DNA from: a bacterium | GTDB taxonomy: Bacteria; Patescibacteriota; Minisyncoccia; UBA6257; GWB1-50-10 | NCBI GenBank assembly: GCA_021825465.1 | Contig: JAKAGX010000011.1 | Location: forward strand, 1-20,665 | Length of the DNA stretch: 20,665 bases | Direction: 5' to 3' | Shown: positions 12,708-19,931 of the stretch, piece by piece | How the letters are laid out: each line of letters starts with the position of its first letter | Numbering within the stretch: position 1 is the first letter of the stretch | Translations under genes and position numbers: made by a program | The notes under the pieces: generated by a model | Databases searched by the model: none | What the model was told of the DNA's origin: nothing | What the model saw: only the letters and a program-made list of their open reading frames with translations

Positions 12708-15145
12708 AGGGCAACGATGCCGACTAACGTATCTCCCTTATCCACGTTCATGATTTTAACTCCTTGCGTCGCTCTCCCCAAAATGCGCACGTCTTTCAGG
12801 GGTATTTTGATGGCCTGCCCCTTCGAGGAAAAAGCGATCAGTTCCGTAATGTCATCCCCTACGACGTGTGCGCCGATGACGGTTCCGGTCTTATCGGTGA
12901 TGTTCGCCGTTTTGATCCCCGAACCGCCCCTCCTTTGTATTTTATACTCTTTAAGGTTCGTTTGCTTTCCGAAGCCGTTTGCCATAACAACAAGGAGGCG
13001 CGAGCTTCCGACCGATTTCGTGGGTACGATGTCGGCTCCGGAAACCACGTCGTTCTTCTTTAAGGTGATGCCTTTTACCCCTCCCGCGGTCCGTCCCATT
13101 TCCCGCACATCTTTTTCTTTGAATCGGATGGCTTGGCCTCTCGTCGTCGCGAGGATCACCTCGTCGTTGCCTTCGGAAAGCTTGACCCAAAGAAGCGCGT
13201 CGTCGGGAGAAAGCTTGATGGCGATGATACCGGTCCGACGGACGTTCTCGAAATCCCCGAGCACCGTTTTCTTAATGATTCCGCCCCTCGTGATCATGAC
13301 GAGAGAGCCTTCTTTTGTGTCTTTTGGATACGAAATGACGGCGCTCACCTTTTCCGTTACCGGTATCTCGAGGAAGTTATAGATCGATTTTCCTTTTGAT
13401 GTGCGCGACGCTTCAGGTATTTCATATGCCTTCGTTTGGAACGCCCGCCCCTTGTTGGTGAAGAAAAGGATGTTATCGTGCGTCGAGGCGTAAACGATCT
13501 GCGAGATCTTGTCCTCTTCCTTCAGCTCTGCGCCGATCAGTCCCTTTCCGCCGCGCTTTTGGGCGCGGAACGTGTCGGGCGGCATCCGTTTGATGTAGCC
13601 GTCTTCGGAAATCGCAATGATCGCATCCCCTTCCGGTATCAAATCCTCTTCGTTGAATTCTTTGAGGCCTCCGGCAACGACTTTCGTTTTTCGGGGATTG
13701 TCGAACGTCTTTTTCAAATACTCGAGATCGCCTTCGATGATCGCGAGGATCCGCTTCGGTTCCTTCAAAATAAGTTTGAACTCCGCGATCATTTTCTTCT
13801 TTTCTTTCAGTTCATCCTCCAGCTTGATCCGCTCGAGGGCGGCCAAGGATTGCAATTTCATTTCGAGGATCGCGTCGGCTTGGAGCGCAGAAAGCTTGAA
13901 ATTCTTCATCAAGTTCGCCTTCGCGGTTTCCTTGTCTTTCGATTTTTTGATGGTCGCGATGATCTTATCGATGACGTCGAGCGCAGTCACAAGCCCTTCC
14001 AAGATATGGGCCCGCTCTTCCGCTTTTTTGAGATCGAATTCGGTCCGCCGGCGAATGATGAGCTTCCGGTGCTCGAGGTACTGGGAGAGGACGTCCTTCA
14101 AGGAAAGGACTTGCGGCTGGATGCCGTCGACCAAGGCGAGCATGTTGTAATAGAAATTTTTCTGGAGCTCGGTGTATTCGAAGAGCTGATTCAGGATCTT
14201 TTGCGGATTCGCGTCGGTCTTAAGGTCGATCACGATCCGAAGGCCTTCGCGATCCGATTCGTCGCGGACGTCCTTGATGCCCTCGATCTTCTTTTCCTGG
14301 ACGAGTTCCGCGATCTTCGTGATGAGGTCGGATTTGTTGACTTGGTACGGGATTTCCGTGATGACGATTTGAAAGCTGCCGCTCTTTCGTTCTTCGATGT
14401 CGGCTTTTGCCCTCATCGTAATGGAGCCCTTGCCGGTCGAATACGCTTCCTCGAGCGATTTCTTGCCGTAGACGAGGCCGCCCGTCGGGAAATCGGGCCC
14501 CTGGATGAACTGCATGAGATCCTTTACCGTTGCGTCCGGGTTTTTTGCAAGGTGAGCGACCGCGTCCGCAACCTCCCCGAGGTTATGGGGCGGGATGGAT
14601 GTGGCCATGCCGACCGCGATGCCGACCGTGCCGTTCAAAAGCAAGTTCGGAAGCTTGGCGGGAAGAAATTGCGGTTCTTCGCGCGTCGAGTCGTAGTTGG
14701 GGATCCAATTGACCGTCTCTTTTTCGATGTCCTCGAGCATTTCTTCGGCGATCCTCGAGAGCCGCGCTTCGGTGTACCGCATGGCGGCCGGACTGTCGCC
14801 GTCGACGGATCCCCAGTTCCCCTGTCCGTCGATTAGAGGATAGCGAAGCGAAAAGTCCTGGGCCATGCGGGCCAAGGCGTCATAGACCGCCATGTCGCCG
14901 TGCGGATGGTACTTGCCGAGCACTTCTCCCACGACGTTCGCGGATTTTTTGAATTTCGCGCTGTGGGTGAGCCCCGTATCCCACATTGCCCACAAAATCC
15001 TCCGTTGCACCGGCTTCAAGCCGTCCCGGACGTCCGGAAGGGCGCGCGAAACAATGACGGACATCGCGTAGTCCAAATAACTTTCCGAAAGTTCGGCGGT
15101 TATTTCCTTTTCTTCTATTTTTCCCTGCTCTCTCTGCTCTTCCAT
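12704..15145 (-). CDS. gyrA: DNA gyrase subunit A
   Basis: The 813-residue subunit cuts and rejoins DNA in the gyrase A2B2 complex that introduces negative supercoils. Seen: YLDYAMSVIVSRALPDVRDG and LKPVQRRILWAM (winged helix), GKYHPHGDMAVYDALARMAQ (quinolone-determining region), catalytic Tyr124 in SPAAMRYTEARLS, a coiled coil at about 370-480, and a C-terminal beta-pinwheel. The pinwheel carries a GyrA box as QKRGGKG (529-535; canonical QRRGGKG), which separates gyrase from topoisomerase IV. The residue equivalent to E. coli Ser83 is Met85; the Asp87 equivalent (Asp89) is kept. Start at 15145, with a promoter 17 nt upstream and a short UTR without Shine-Dalgarno. The stop overlaps the next start (ATGA). 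gyrB is not in the window. Confidence 0.97.
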   Translation of the reverse strand: MEEQREQGKIEEKEITAELSESYLDYAMSVIVSRALPDVRDGLKPVQRRILWAMWDTGLTHSAKFKKSANVVGEVLGKYHPHGDMAVYDALARMAQDFSLRYPLIDGQGNWGSVDGDSPAAMRYTEARLSRIAEEMLEDIEKETVNWIPNYDSTREEPQFLPAKLPNLLLNGTVGIAVGMATSIPPHNLGEVADAVAHLAKNPDATVKDLMQFIQGPDFPTGGLVYGKKSLEEAYSTGKGSITMRAKADIEERKSGSFQIVITEIPYQVNKSDLITKIAELVQEKKIEGIKDVRDESDREGLRIVIDLKTDANPQKILNQLFEYTELQKNFYYNMLALVDGIQPQVLSLKDVLSQYLEHRKLIIRRRTEFDLKKAEERAHILEGLVTALDVIDKIIATIKKSKDKETAKANLMKNFKLSALQADAILEMKLQSLAALERIKLEDELKEKKKMIAEFKLILKEPKRILAIIEGDLEYLKKTFDNPRKTKVVAGGLKEFNEEDLIPEGDAIIAISEDGYIKRMPPDTFRAQKRGGKGLIGAELKEEDKISQIVYASTHDNILFFTNKGRAFQTKAYEIPEASRTSKGKSIYNFLEIPVTEKVSAVISYPKDTKEGSLVMITRGGIIKKTVLGDFENVRRTGIIAIKLSPDDALLWVKLSEGNDEVILATTRGQAIRFKEKDVREMGRTAGGVKGITLKKNDVVSGADIVPTKSVGSSRLLVVMANGFGKQTNLKEYKIQRRGGSGIKTANITDKTGTVIGAHVVGDDITELIAFSSKGQAIKIPLKDVRILGRATQGVKIMNVDKGDTLVGIVAL

Positions 15146-15161
15146 AAATGTAAGCCTCTTT

Positions 15162-15190
15162 ATTATCGGCGATTACGAACCAAGAATCAA
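15162..15190 (-). promoter_or_regulatory. gyrA promoter
   Basis: On the minus strand TTGATT (15190-15185), a 17-nt spacer and GATAAT (15167-15162). The predicted 5' UTR is about 9 nt. The -35 lies only 4 bp from the end of the 287-bp inverted-repeat element. Confidence 0.6.
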
Positions 15191-15194
15191 ATGA

Positions 15195-15481
15195 GCTGAT
15201 GATTTCCACCCTCGTATCAAACCGTCTCGGAGACCGAGCGGGCATGGTGGGAAGGAAAACAGCACCATCCTCTCGGCACCGAGTGTTCCTTGACTCCAGC
15301 GGTCAAGGCCGCTCTGCGCTCTCGCTCTGGTTTCTGCCGAGGGCAGACCAAGCAAACCAGAGCTCCGAGAGCTGCCGTTCAGACAGTGCCGTTTTCCTTC
15401 CCGAGCGAGGTCGAGAGCGAGCGCGAATTCCTCGCTGGGGAATTCGATAGTGTGTTTGAGGAGAGGGTGGAAATCATCAGC
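15195..15481. repeat. 287-bp nested inverted-repeat element (structured RNA or MITE-like)
   Basis: The ends are a perfect 19-bp inverted repeat GCTGATGATTTCCACCCTC (15195-15213 and 15463-15481). Next inside, after a 3x3 internal loop, TCAAAC/GTTTGA pair (15217-15222, 15454-15459). A second 17-bp arm pair GGGAAGGAAAACAGCAC/GTGCCGTTTTCCTTCCC (15249-15265, 15386-15402) has one mismatch, A.C on the plus strand but an allowed G.U on the minus strand. Further hairpins are CCTTGAC/GTCAAGG, GAATTCC/GGAATTC, and a long arm GCTCTCG+CTCTGGTTT / AAACCAGAG+CGAGAGC capped by CTGCC/GGCAG. It fills the space between a stop codon (11 bp away) and the gyrA promoter (4 bp away). It contains no convincing gene. 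The family is not recognised. Confidence 0.85.
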
Positions 15482-15491
15482 GTTCAAAATT

Positions 15492-15971
15492 CTATGGAAG
15501 TGTCGTCGTGGGGATCGCCTCGAGGGTCGTGGTTGCTGGCGGCGTGAAGGTCGGCGTCGTCGTTTGATCCTCCCCTTGGATATTGAACGTGTTCGTTTTT
15601 TGGAATCCGCTTCGTATCTGCCGTTCCAAGCGGGAAACGAAAGACCCGATTTGGCCGGCAATGTCACCCGCCCCGTTCACAAGACCGTCTGAAACATTGG
15701 AAAATCCTCTTCCCAGAGTATCGAAAAATGAATTGCCGGCGGTATTTCCCGCGGGGCGAGGGATGTAATCGATGGTCGTCGTAGGTGTCGCGGTGGAAGT
15801 CGCATTCCCTTGTCCGACCGTCGGCACGGTGAAGTTGAGGTAGAGAACCCACAGGAGGATGATGACGATCATGGAAACCGACGAAGCAACCGCAAGGTAC
15901 ACGCGTTTCGTCTTTTCATCCTTCTCCTGGAGTTTTTTAATGAAGTCTTTTGCCTTCTCTCTGTTTGGCAT
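15492..15971 (-). CDS. Single-pass membrane protein, unrecognised
   Basis: 159 residues. A charged cytoplasmic N-terminus (MPNREKAKDFIKKLQEKDEK) leads to one transmembrane segment at about 28-47 (AVASSVSMIVIILLWVLYL). The rest is a Thr/Pro/Ala-rich extracellular part: TSTATPTTTIDYIPRPAG, an amphipathic middle (FDTLGRGFSNVSDGLVNGAGDIAGQ, given here in part as about 84-108) and a TTTPTFTPPATTT tail. The inside-positive N-terminus supports this topology. It starts 6 nt after the stop of the MBL-fold gene, so the two are probably one operon, and it ends 11 bp before the 287-bp element. No conserved catalytic motif is visible and I do not recognise the family. Confidence 0.78.
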   Translation of the reverse strand: MPNREKAKDFIKKLQEKDEKTKRVYLAVASSVSMIVIILLWVLYLNFTVPTVGQGNATSTATPTTTIDYIPRPAGNTAGNSFFDTLGRGFSNVSDGLVNGAGDIAGQIGSFVSRLERQIRSGFQKTNTFNIQGEDQTTTPTFTPPATTTLEAIPTTTLP

Positions 15972-15977
15972 AGCCCG

Positions 15978-16550
15978 TTAAGCGGTAAGCCACACGACAG
16001 TCATTGCTTTAGGAGAAATATCCTTTTTCTTCAGGGTCAATTTTTCTTCCGGTTTGCCGTTTTCTTGGCCCAACTCTTTCAAAAGATCTTTCGGATTTTT
16101 GGCGAAAGAAGGAATGACAATGCCCGGCTCTGTCTGCCGTATCGTCTTGGCGATGGCAGAGGCGTTGAGATACGGTTTTTCTCCTCCCGGCAAAATGAGG
16201 ATATCGCAGTCTTGGAGGATCTCCACGACCTTCGGGTCGGGTTCTTTTTTGACAGGACCTAAAACGCCGATCGTGATATCGTCGAAAACGATCCGGTAGG
16301 CCGTTTTTTCAATCCCTCCCTCTTCATGCTCGGCGGTCCTACCTTCAATCCGTATTTCGGAAACGTCATATTCGCCTTGGCCGTCGATGAAGAACGGTCC
16401 GCCGGCGTCGGGTCCGGTTGAGGAGGGTTTCGTGGTTGCGACGACGAGGAGAGATCCTTTGTACGATCGCTGATTGTCCGGATCGATGAGTACCGCTTTT
16501 TCGCCGGATTGCAGTTTGAAGTAGCCGTCTCCTTGTCGCGTGATTACCAT
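15978..16550 (-). CDS. UlaG-like metallo-beta-lactamase-fold protein lacking the metal motif
   Basis: 190 residues resembling UlaG-type MBL-fold proteins. Seen: an N-terminal beta-hairpin (MVITRQGDGYFKLQSGEKAV), LIDPDNQRSYKGSLLVVATT, then PFFIDGQGEYDVSEIRIEG, which matches the family's gpGEYev-gv-i-G segment. IVFDDITIGVLGPV, DCDILILPGGEKPYLNASAI and GIVIPSFAK follow the usual strand order. Where active members have HxHxDH after the 'vvvtH' strand, this protein has TKPSSTGPDAGG. The metal ligands are therefore missing and hydrolysis is unlikely; a binding or regulatory role is possible. The start at 16550 is supported by a -10 box 6 nt upstream (leaderless). It is the first gene of a two-gene operon. 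Confidence 0.7.
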   Translation of the reverse strand: MVITRQGDGYFKLQSGEKAVLIDPDNQRSYKGSLLVVATTKPSSTGPDAGGPFFIDGQGEYDVSEIRIEGRTAEHEEGGIEKTAYRIVFDDITIGVLGPVKKEPDPKVVEILQDCDILILPGGEKPYLNASAIAKTIRQTEPGIVIPSFAKNPKDLLKELGQENGKPEEKLTLKKKDISPKAMTVVWLTA

Positions 16551-16556
16551 ATGCCT

Positions 16557-16585
16557 ATTTTAAGATGACAAAGCTCAAATGACAA
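16557..16585 (-). promoter_or_regulatory. Promoter of the MBL-fold gene, predicted leaderless
   Basis: On the minus strand TTGTCA (16585-16580), a 17-nt spacer and TAAAAT (16562-16557). Then 6 nt (AGGCAT) and the ATG at 16550. The surrounding DNA (16563-16620) is A/T-rich with repeated CAAATGACAAATG-like words. Confidence 0.65.
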
Positions 16586-16642
16586 ATGCTCAATCAATGT
16601 CAAAATCCAAATGAGAATTTGAAACTCGAATTTTCCGCAGAG

Positions 16643-16671
16643 TGGACATCTTCGGTTGTTCCTGCTATCAT
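16643..16671 (+). promoter_or_regulatory. rpsA promoter
   Basis: TGGACA (16643-16648), a 17-nt spacer and TATCAT (16666-16671), each 5/6 to consensus. It predicts a leader of about 38 nt before the rpsA ATG, without a Shine-Dalgarno sequence. Confidence 0.6.
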
Positions 16672-16716
16672 TTCTTCGCTTGGGGCCCTATCAACGGCGC
16701 TTGAGCGATAATCATC

Positions 16717-17808
16717 ATGACGATCAATATAAAGAACGGAGGAGGTCTCATCGGAGAAATCTTGAAGACGAATCACTCGTTTTTGCCGACCTTGCGTGTC
16801 GGTGATCTTGTGGAGGGAAAAATCCTGGAAAAGGGATCGGCGAAGCTTTTTATCGATCTCGGGAAATACGGGACCGGTGCGGTATACCGCGGCGAACTTC
16901 AAAACGCCAAGGAATATGTGAAGAATTTGAACATCGGGGACGCAGTTCATGCAAAAGTCATCGACATCGACAACGATGAGGGGCTTGTGGAGCTGTCGCT
17001 CTCCGAAGCGGATAAGCAAAAATCGTGGGCCGAGGTCCAAGAGTTGAAGGAAAAGGAAGAGATATTGAAGGTGAAAGTTACCGGGTTCAATAAAGGAGGT
17101 CTCATGGCGGAAGTGAGGGGACTTTCCGCGTTCTTGCCGGTCTCGCAGCTCTCCCAAGATCATTATCCGAAAGTGAGTGAAGAAGAAAAATCGAAGATCC
17201 TTCAGTCACTCCAGCTCCTCGTGGGCTCCGAGCTCGAAGTGAAGATCATCGACGTCAATCCCCGGACCTCGAAGCTCATCGTTTCCGAGAAGGCGGTGCA
17301 GGAGCTTTCCGCCCGGGACCTTGCGAAGAACTATACCGTTGGACAAGTCATCGAAGGGATCATTTCGGGCGTTGCCGATTTCGGCGCGTTCCTTCGGTTT
17401 ACGGATAATCCGGCCGTCGAGGGTTTCGTGCACGTTTCCGAAATCGATTGGAGGATCATTGAAAACCCCAAGGAAGTTTTGAAAGTCGACGAAGTCGTAA
17501 AAGCAAAGATTGTCGACATCAAAGACGGCAGGATCTCGCTGTCGCTCAAGGCCCTGAAAGAAGACCCGTGGACGAAGGTTTCGGAATATTTCAAAGACGG
17601 AGATGAAGCTACGGGAACGGTCTATTCCTTGAATCAGTTTGGCGCCGTCGTGAACTTGGATCACGGTTTTCAGGGCATCATCAGAGTCACTGAATTCGGC
17701 GGCGTGCCGGAAATGAAAAAAGAACTCTCGCAAGGGGAACAATATTCCTTTATAATAGAAAGCGTGAAACCGACTGAGCGGAGAATCAATCTCAAGCTCA
17801 AGAAGTAG
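16717..17808 (+). CDS. rpsA: 30S ribosomal protein S1 (four S1 domains)
   Basis: S1 binds mRNA on the small subunit and helps start translation of messages with weak or no Shine-Dalgarno sites. The 363 residues hold four S1/OB repeats at about 27-98 (VGDLVEGKILEKGSAKLFID), 115-192, 207-279 (VGQVIEGIISGVADFGAFLR, then VEGFVHVSEIDW) and 296-362 (DEATGTVYSLNQFGAVVNLD). E. coli S1 has six, so this is a shorter form, common outside Proteobacteria. Domain 3 is the most canonical. No Shine-Dalgarno precedes the ATG; a GGAGGAGG word occurs only inside the gene (encoding three glycines near residue 8). ftsH begins 6 nt after its stop, so they are likely co-transcribed. Confidence 0.93.
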   Translation: MTINIKNGGGLIGEILKTNHSFLPTLRVGDLVEGKILEKGSAKLFIDLGKYGTGAVYRGELQNAKEYVKNLNIGDAVHAKVIDIDNDEGLVELSLSEADKQKSWAEVQELKEKEEILKVKVTGFNKGGLMAEVRGLSAFLPVSQLSQDHYPKVSEEEKSKILQSLQLLVGSELEVKIIDVNPRTSKLIVSEKAVQELSARDLAKNYTVGQVIEGIISGVADFGAFLRFTDNPAVEGFVHVSEIDWRIIENPKEVLKVDEVVKAKIVDIKDGRISLSLKALKEDPWTKVSEYFKDGDEATGTVYSLNQFGAVVNLDHGFQGIIRVTEFGGVPEMKKELSQGEQYSFIIESVKPTERRINLKLKK

Positions 17809-17814
17809 AAGTAG

Positions 17815-19662
17815 ATGAATAAATTCGTTAGAAGTTTTCTCGTTGCGCTCGCAATCCTCTTCACGGTGTCTTTTGTGTTTTCCCTTTTTGCAAATTTCTC
17901 CGGATCGAATTCGAATCCTCAGGCCATCTCGATCGGGGAATTGGCAGCGGACGTGAATGCGGGAAAGGTAAAGACGATCGTTGTGAACGGGAACGACTTG
18001 AAAGTGACGATGGCGAACGGCAGTTCGGCGCTCTCCCAAAAAGAGGCTGAAACGGGGGTTGTCGAAACGCTCCGAAGTTTCGGCGTTTCTTCAACCTCGC
18101 TTGCCGCGGTGAATGTCAGCGTCGAAAATCAAAGCGGTTTCGGGTATTGGATGGGCCTTATCCTCCCGACGCTTCTTCCGACACTTGCAATGCTCGTCAT
18201 CTTTTGGCTCATTTTTCGGCAAGCAAAGAGCGGTGCAAATCAAGCCTTCAGTTTCGGCAAGGTGAATATCCGCCTCTTTTCTTCGAATAAGGACAAAGTG
18301 ACGTTCAAGGATGTCGCCGGTCTCAAGGAAGCAAAAGAAGAGCTCACGGAGGTCGTCGATTTTTTGAAGCATCCGCAAAAATTCCTGGAAATCGGTGCGC
18401 GGATCCCCCGGGGGGTGCTCCTCGTGGGCCCGCCGGGAACGGGGAAAACGCTCCTTGCGCGCGCGGTTGCGGGCGAATCGAACGTACCCTTCTTCCACAT
18501 TTCGGCATCCGAGTTCGTTGAAATGTTCGTGGGCGTAGGGGCATCGCGCGTACGCGATCTTTTTCAAACGGCCAAAAAAGCGGCTCCTTCGATCATCTTC
18601 ATCGATGAGATCGATGCCGTCGGCCGCGAGCGCGGCGCCGGTCTTGGCGGCGGCCACGACGAGCGCGAACAGACGTTGAATCAAATTCTCGTTGAAATGG
18701 ACGGCTTCGATCGCGATTCGAATGTGATCGTCATGGCGGCGACGAACCGGCCTGACATACTGGACTCGGCGCTTCTCCGTCCCGGCAGATTCGATCGGCG
18801 GGTGATTTTAGACGTCCCCGACATCAACGATCGTGAAGAGATTTTGAAGATCCACTTGACCGGCAAGAAGCTCGACAAGAGCATCGACGCCCGTACGGTT
18901 GCCGTACGGACGCCGGGATTTTCCGGCGCCGATCTCGCGAATTTGGTGAACGAAGCGGCGATCCTCGCGGCGCGGAAGAATGAAAAGATGGTCATGCAGC
19001 AAGATCTCCTTGATTCGATCGAAAAAGTGATGCTGGGCCCCGAGCGACGGAGCCGGGCGATCTCGCAAAAAGAAAAAGAAGTGACGGCGTACCACGAGGC
19101 GGGACACGCCTTGGTTGCTGCGATGCTCAAGGATGCGGATCCCGTCCACAAGGTCTCGATCATATCGCGCGGCCTCGCCGGCGGGTATACATTGAAGCTT
19201 CCCCTTGAAGAGCGGCATCTTCGGACAAAATCGCAGTTCTTGGCGGACCTTGCGGTCGCCTTCGGCGGCTACGTTGCGGAAACAGCCGTCTTCGGCGACG
19301 TTTCGACGGGATCTTCGTCGGATATCCGAAGTGCAACCGAAATGGCGAAGGACATGGTGACCAATTACGGCATGAGCGACCTCGGTCCGCGGACGTTCGG
19401 GAAGACCGAAGAGATGGTCTTTTTGGGGAGGGAAATTTCGACGGAGAAAGATTACTCGGAAGATGTTGGAAACAAGATCGACGAAGCGGTCAATGGTTTT
19501 ATCAGGAAAACGTTCGATGCGGCAAGGAGCATCGTTGTAAAGAACCGGAATGTTCTCGACAAGATCGCTCACGTTCTCATTGAAAAAGAAACCCTGGAAA
19601 AAGAGGAGTTTTATGCGATCATCGAAAGCTTTCACTTGAAACCGATTGCCATAAGAGCATAG
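17815..19662 (+). CDS. ftsH: ATP-dependent zinc metalloprotease FtsH
   Basis: A membrane-bound AAA+ protease that removes misassembled membrane proteins and short-lived regulators. 615 residues, normal length. Transmembrane helices at about 6-26 and 111-134 flank the small extracytoplasmic domain. The AAA domain has VLLVGPPGTGKTLLARAVAG (Walker A 205-212), the pore loop FVEMFVGVGASR, IIFIDEIDAVGRERG (Walker B) and AATNRPDILDSALLRPGRFDRR (second region of homology, given from about 308). The protease domain has HEAGH at 427-431 with Glu428, and the third zinc ligand Asp503 in TGSSSDIRSAT. The local sequence FGGYVAETAVFGDVSTG departs slightly from the usual GGRAAEE. All catalytic residues are present. 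It lies between rpsA and two tRNA genes; no ribosome-binding site is visible. Confidence 0.97.
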   Translation: MNKFVRSFLVALAILFTVSFVFSLFANFSGSNSNPQAISIGELAADVNAGKVKTIVVNGNDLKVTMANGSSALSQKEAETGVVETLRSFGVSSTSLAAVNVSVENQSGFGYWMGLILPTLLPTLAMLVIFWLIFRQAKSGANQAFSFGKVNIRLFSSNKDKVTFKDVAGLKEAKEELTEVVDFLKHPQKFLEIGARIPRGVLLVGPPGTGKTLLARAVAGESNVPFFHISASEFVEMFVGVGASRVRDLFQTAKKAAPSIIFIDEIDAVGRERGAGLGGGHDEREQTLNQILVEMDGFDRDSNVIVMAATNRPDILDSALLRPGRFDRRVILDVPDINDREEILKIHLTGKKLDKSIDARTVAVRTPGFSGADLANLVNEAAILAARKNEKMVMQQDLLDSIEKVMLGPERRSRAISQKEKEVTAYHEAGHALVAAMLKDADPVHKVSIISRGLAGGYTLKLPLEERHLRTKSQFLADLAVAFGGYVAETAVFGDVSTGSSSDIRSATEMAKDMVTNYGMSDLGPRTFGKTEEMVFLGREISTEKDYSEDVGNKIDEAVNGFIRKTFDAARSIVVKNRNVLDKIAHVLIEKETLEKEEFYAIIESFHLKPIAIRA

Positions 19663-19675
19663 AATGTTTCGAGAG

Positions 19676-19748
19676 CGGCACGTAGCATAGCGGCTAATGC
19701 AACGAGCTTATACCTCGTGGATCGTAGGTTCGAGTCCTACCGTGCCGA
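19676..19748 (+). tRNA. tRNA-Ile (anticodon UAU)
   Basis: A complete cloverleaf. The acceptor is CGGCACG/CGTGCCG (7 bp), D stem GCAT/ATGC, anticodon arm ACGAG-CTTATAC-CTCGT with anticodon TAT, 5-nt variable loop and T arm GTAGG-TTCGAGT-CCTAC, with discriminator A73. CCA is not encoded. It reads AUA directly, unlike the usual bacterial tRNA-Ile2 with CAT anticodon modified to lysidine by TilS. It begins 13 nt after the ftsH stop, so it may be co-transcribed. Confidence 0.93.
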
Positions 19749-19759
19749 CAGGCCTCTCC

Positions 19760-19831
19760 GGGCGATTAGCTTAGTGGTAGAGCGTCTCGTTTACACCGAG
19801 AAGGTCGGGGGTTCGATCCCCTCATCGCCCA
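19760..19831 (+). tRNA. tRNA-Val (anticodon UAC)
   Basis: Acceptor GGGCGAT/ATCGCCC, anticodon arm TCTCG-TTTACAC-CGAGA with anticodon TAC, T arm GGGGG-TTCGATC-CCCTC with one G.U, discriminator A. CCA is not encoded. It lies 11 nt after tRNA-Ile. A small hairpin GAGCG-CTT-CGCTC follows at about 19843, without a T-run directly behind it. Confidence 0.95.
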
Positions 19832-19891
19832 CAAACATCTTCCGAGCGCTTCGCTCTGGAGATAAATTCCGGCCGCTTGGGAGATTTTTCA

Positions 19892-19920
19892 TTGACAAAG
19901 GTATTCCCCGGATTTACCTT
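19892..19920 (+). promoter_or_regulatory. Possible promoter of the YkuK-family gene
   Basis: A perfect TTGACA (19892-19897), a 17-nt spacer and a weak -10 TACCTT (19915-19920). The -10 lies 11 nt before the ATG, the same spacing as at the Xer gene. The poor -10 keeps confidence low. Confidence 0.4.
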
Positions 19921-19931
19921 GAAAGATACTC

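Noticed and set aside
15195..15481. RNase P RNA, tmRNA, 6S or SRP RNA as identity of the structured element
   Set aside because: I looked for the conserved words of these RNAs (for example the P4 region of RNase P, the tRNA-like ends of tmRNA) and did not find them on either strand.
15173..15667. Long open reading frames on both strands across the 287-bp inverted-repeat element
   Set aside because: They are by-products of GC-rich inverted repeats and of overlap with the real gene at 15492-15971. They are Arg/Ser-rich, have no start signals, and no coherent fold is visible.
16737..16746. GGAGGAGG as a ribosome-binding site for a shorter S1 protein
   Set aside because: No ATG, GTG or TTG lies at proper distance behind it, and it encodes three glycines of the N-terminus.
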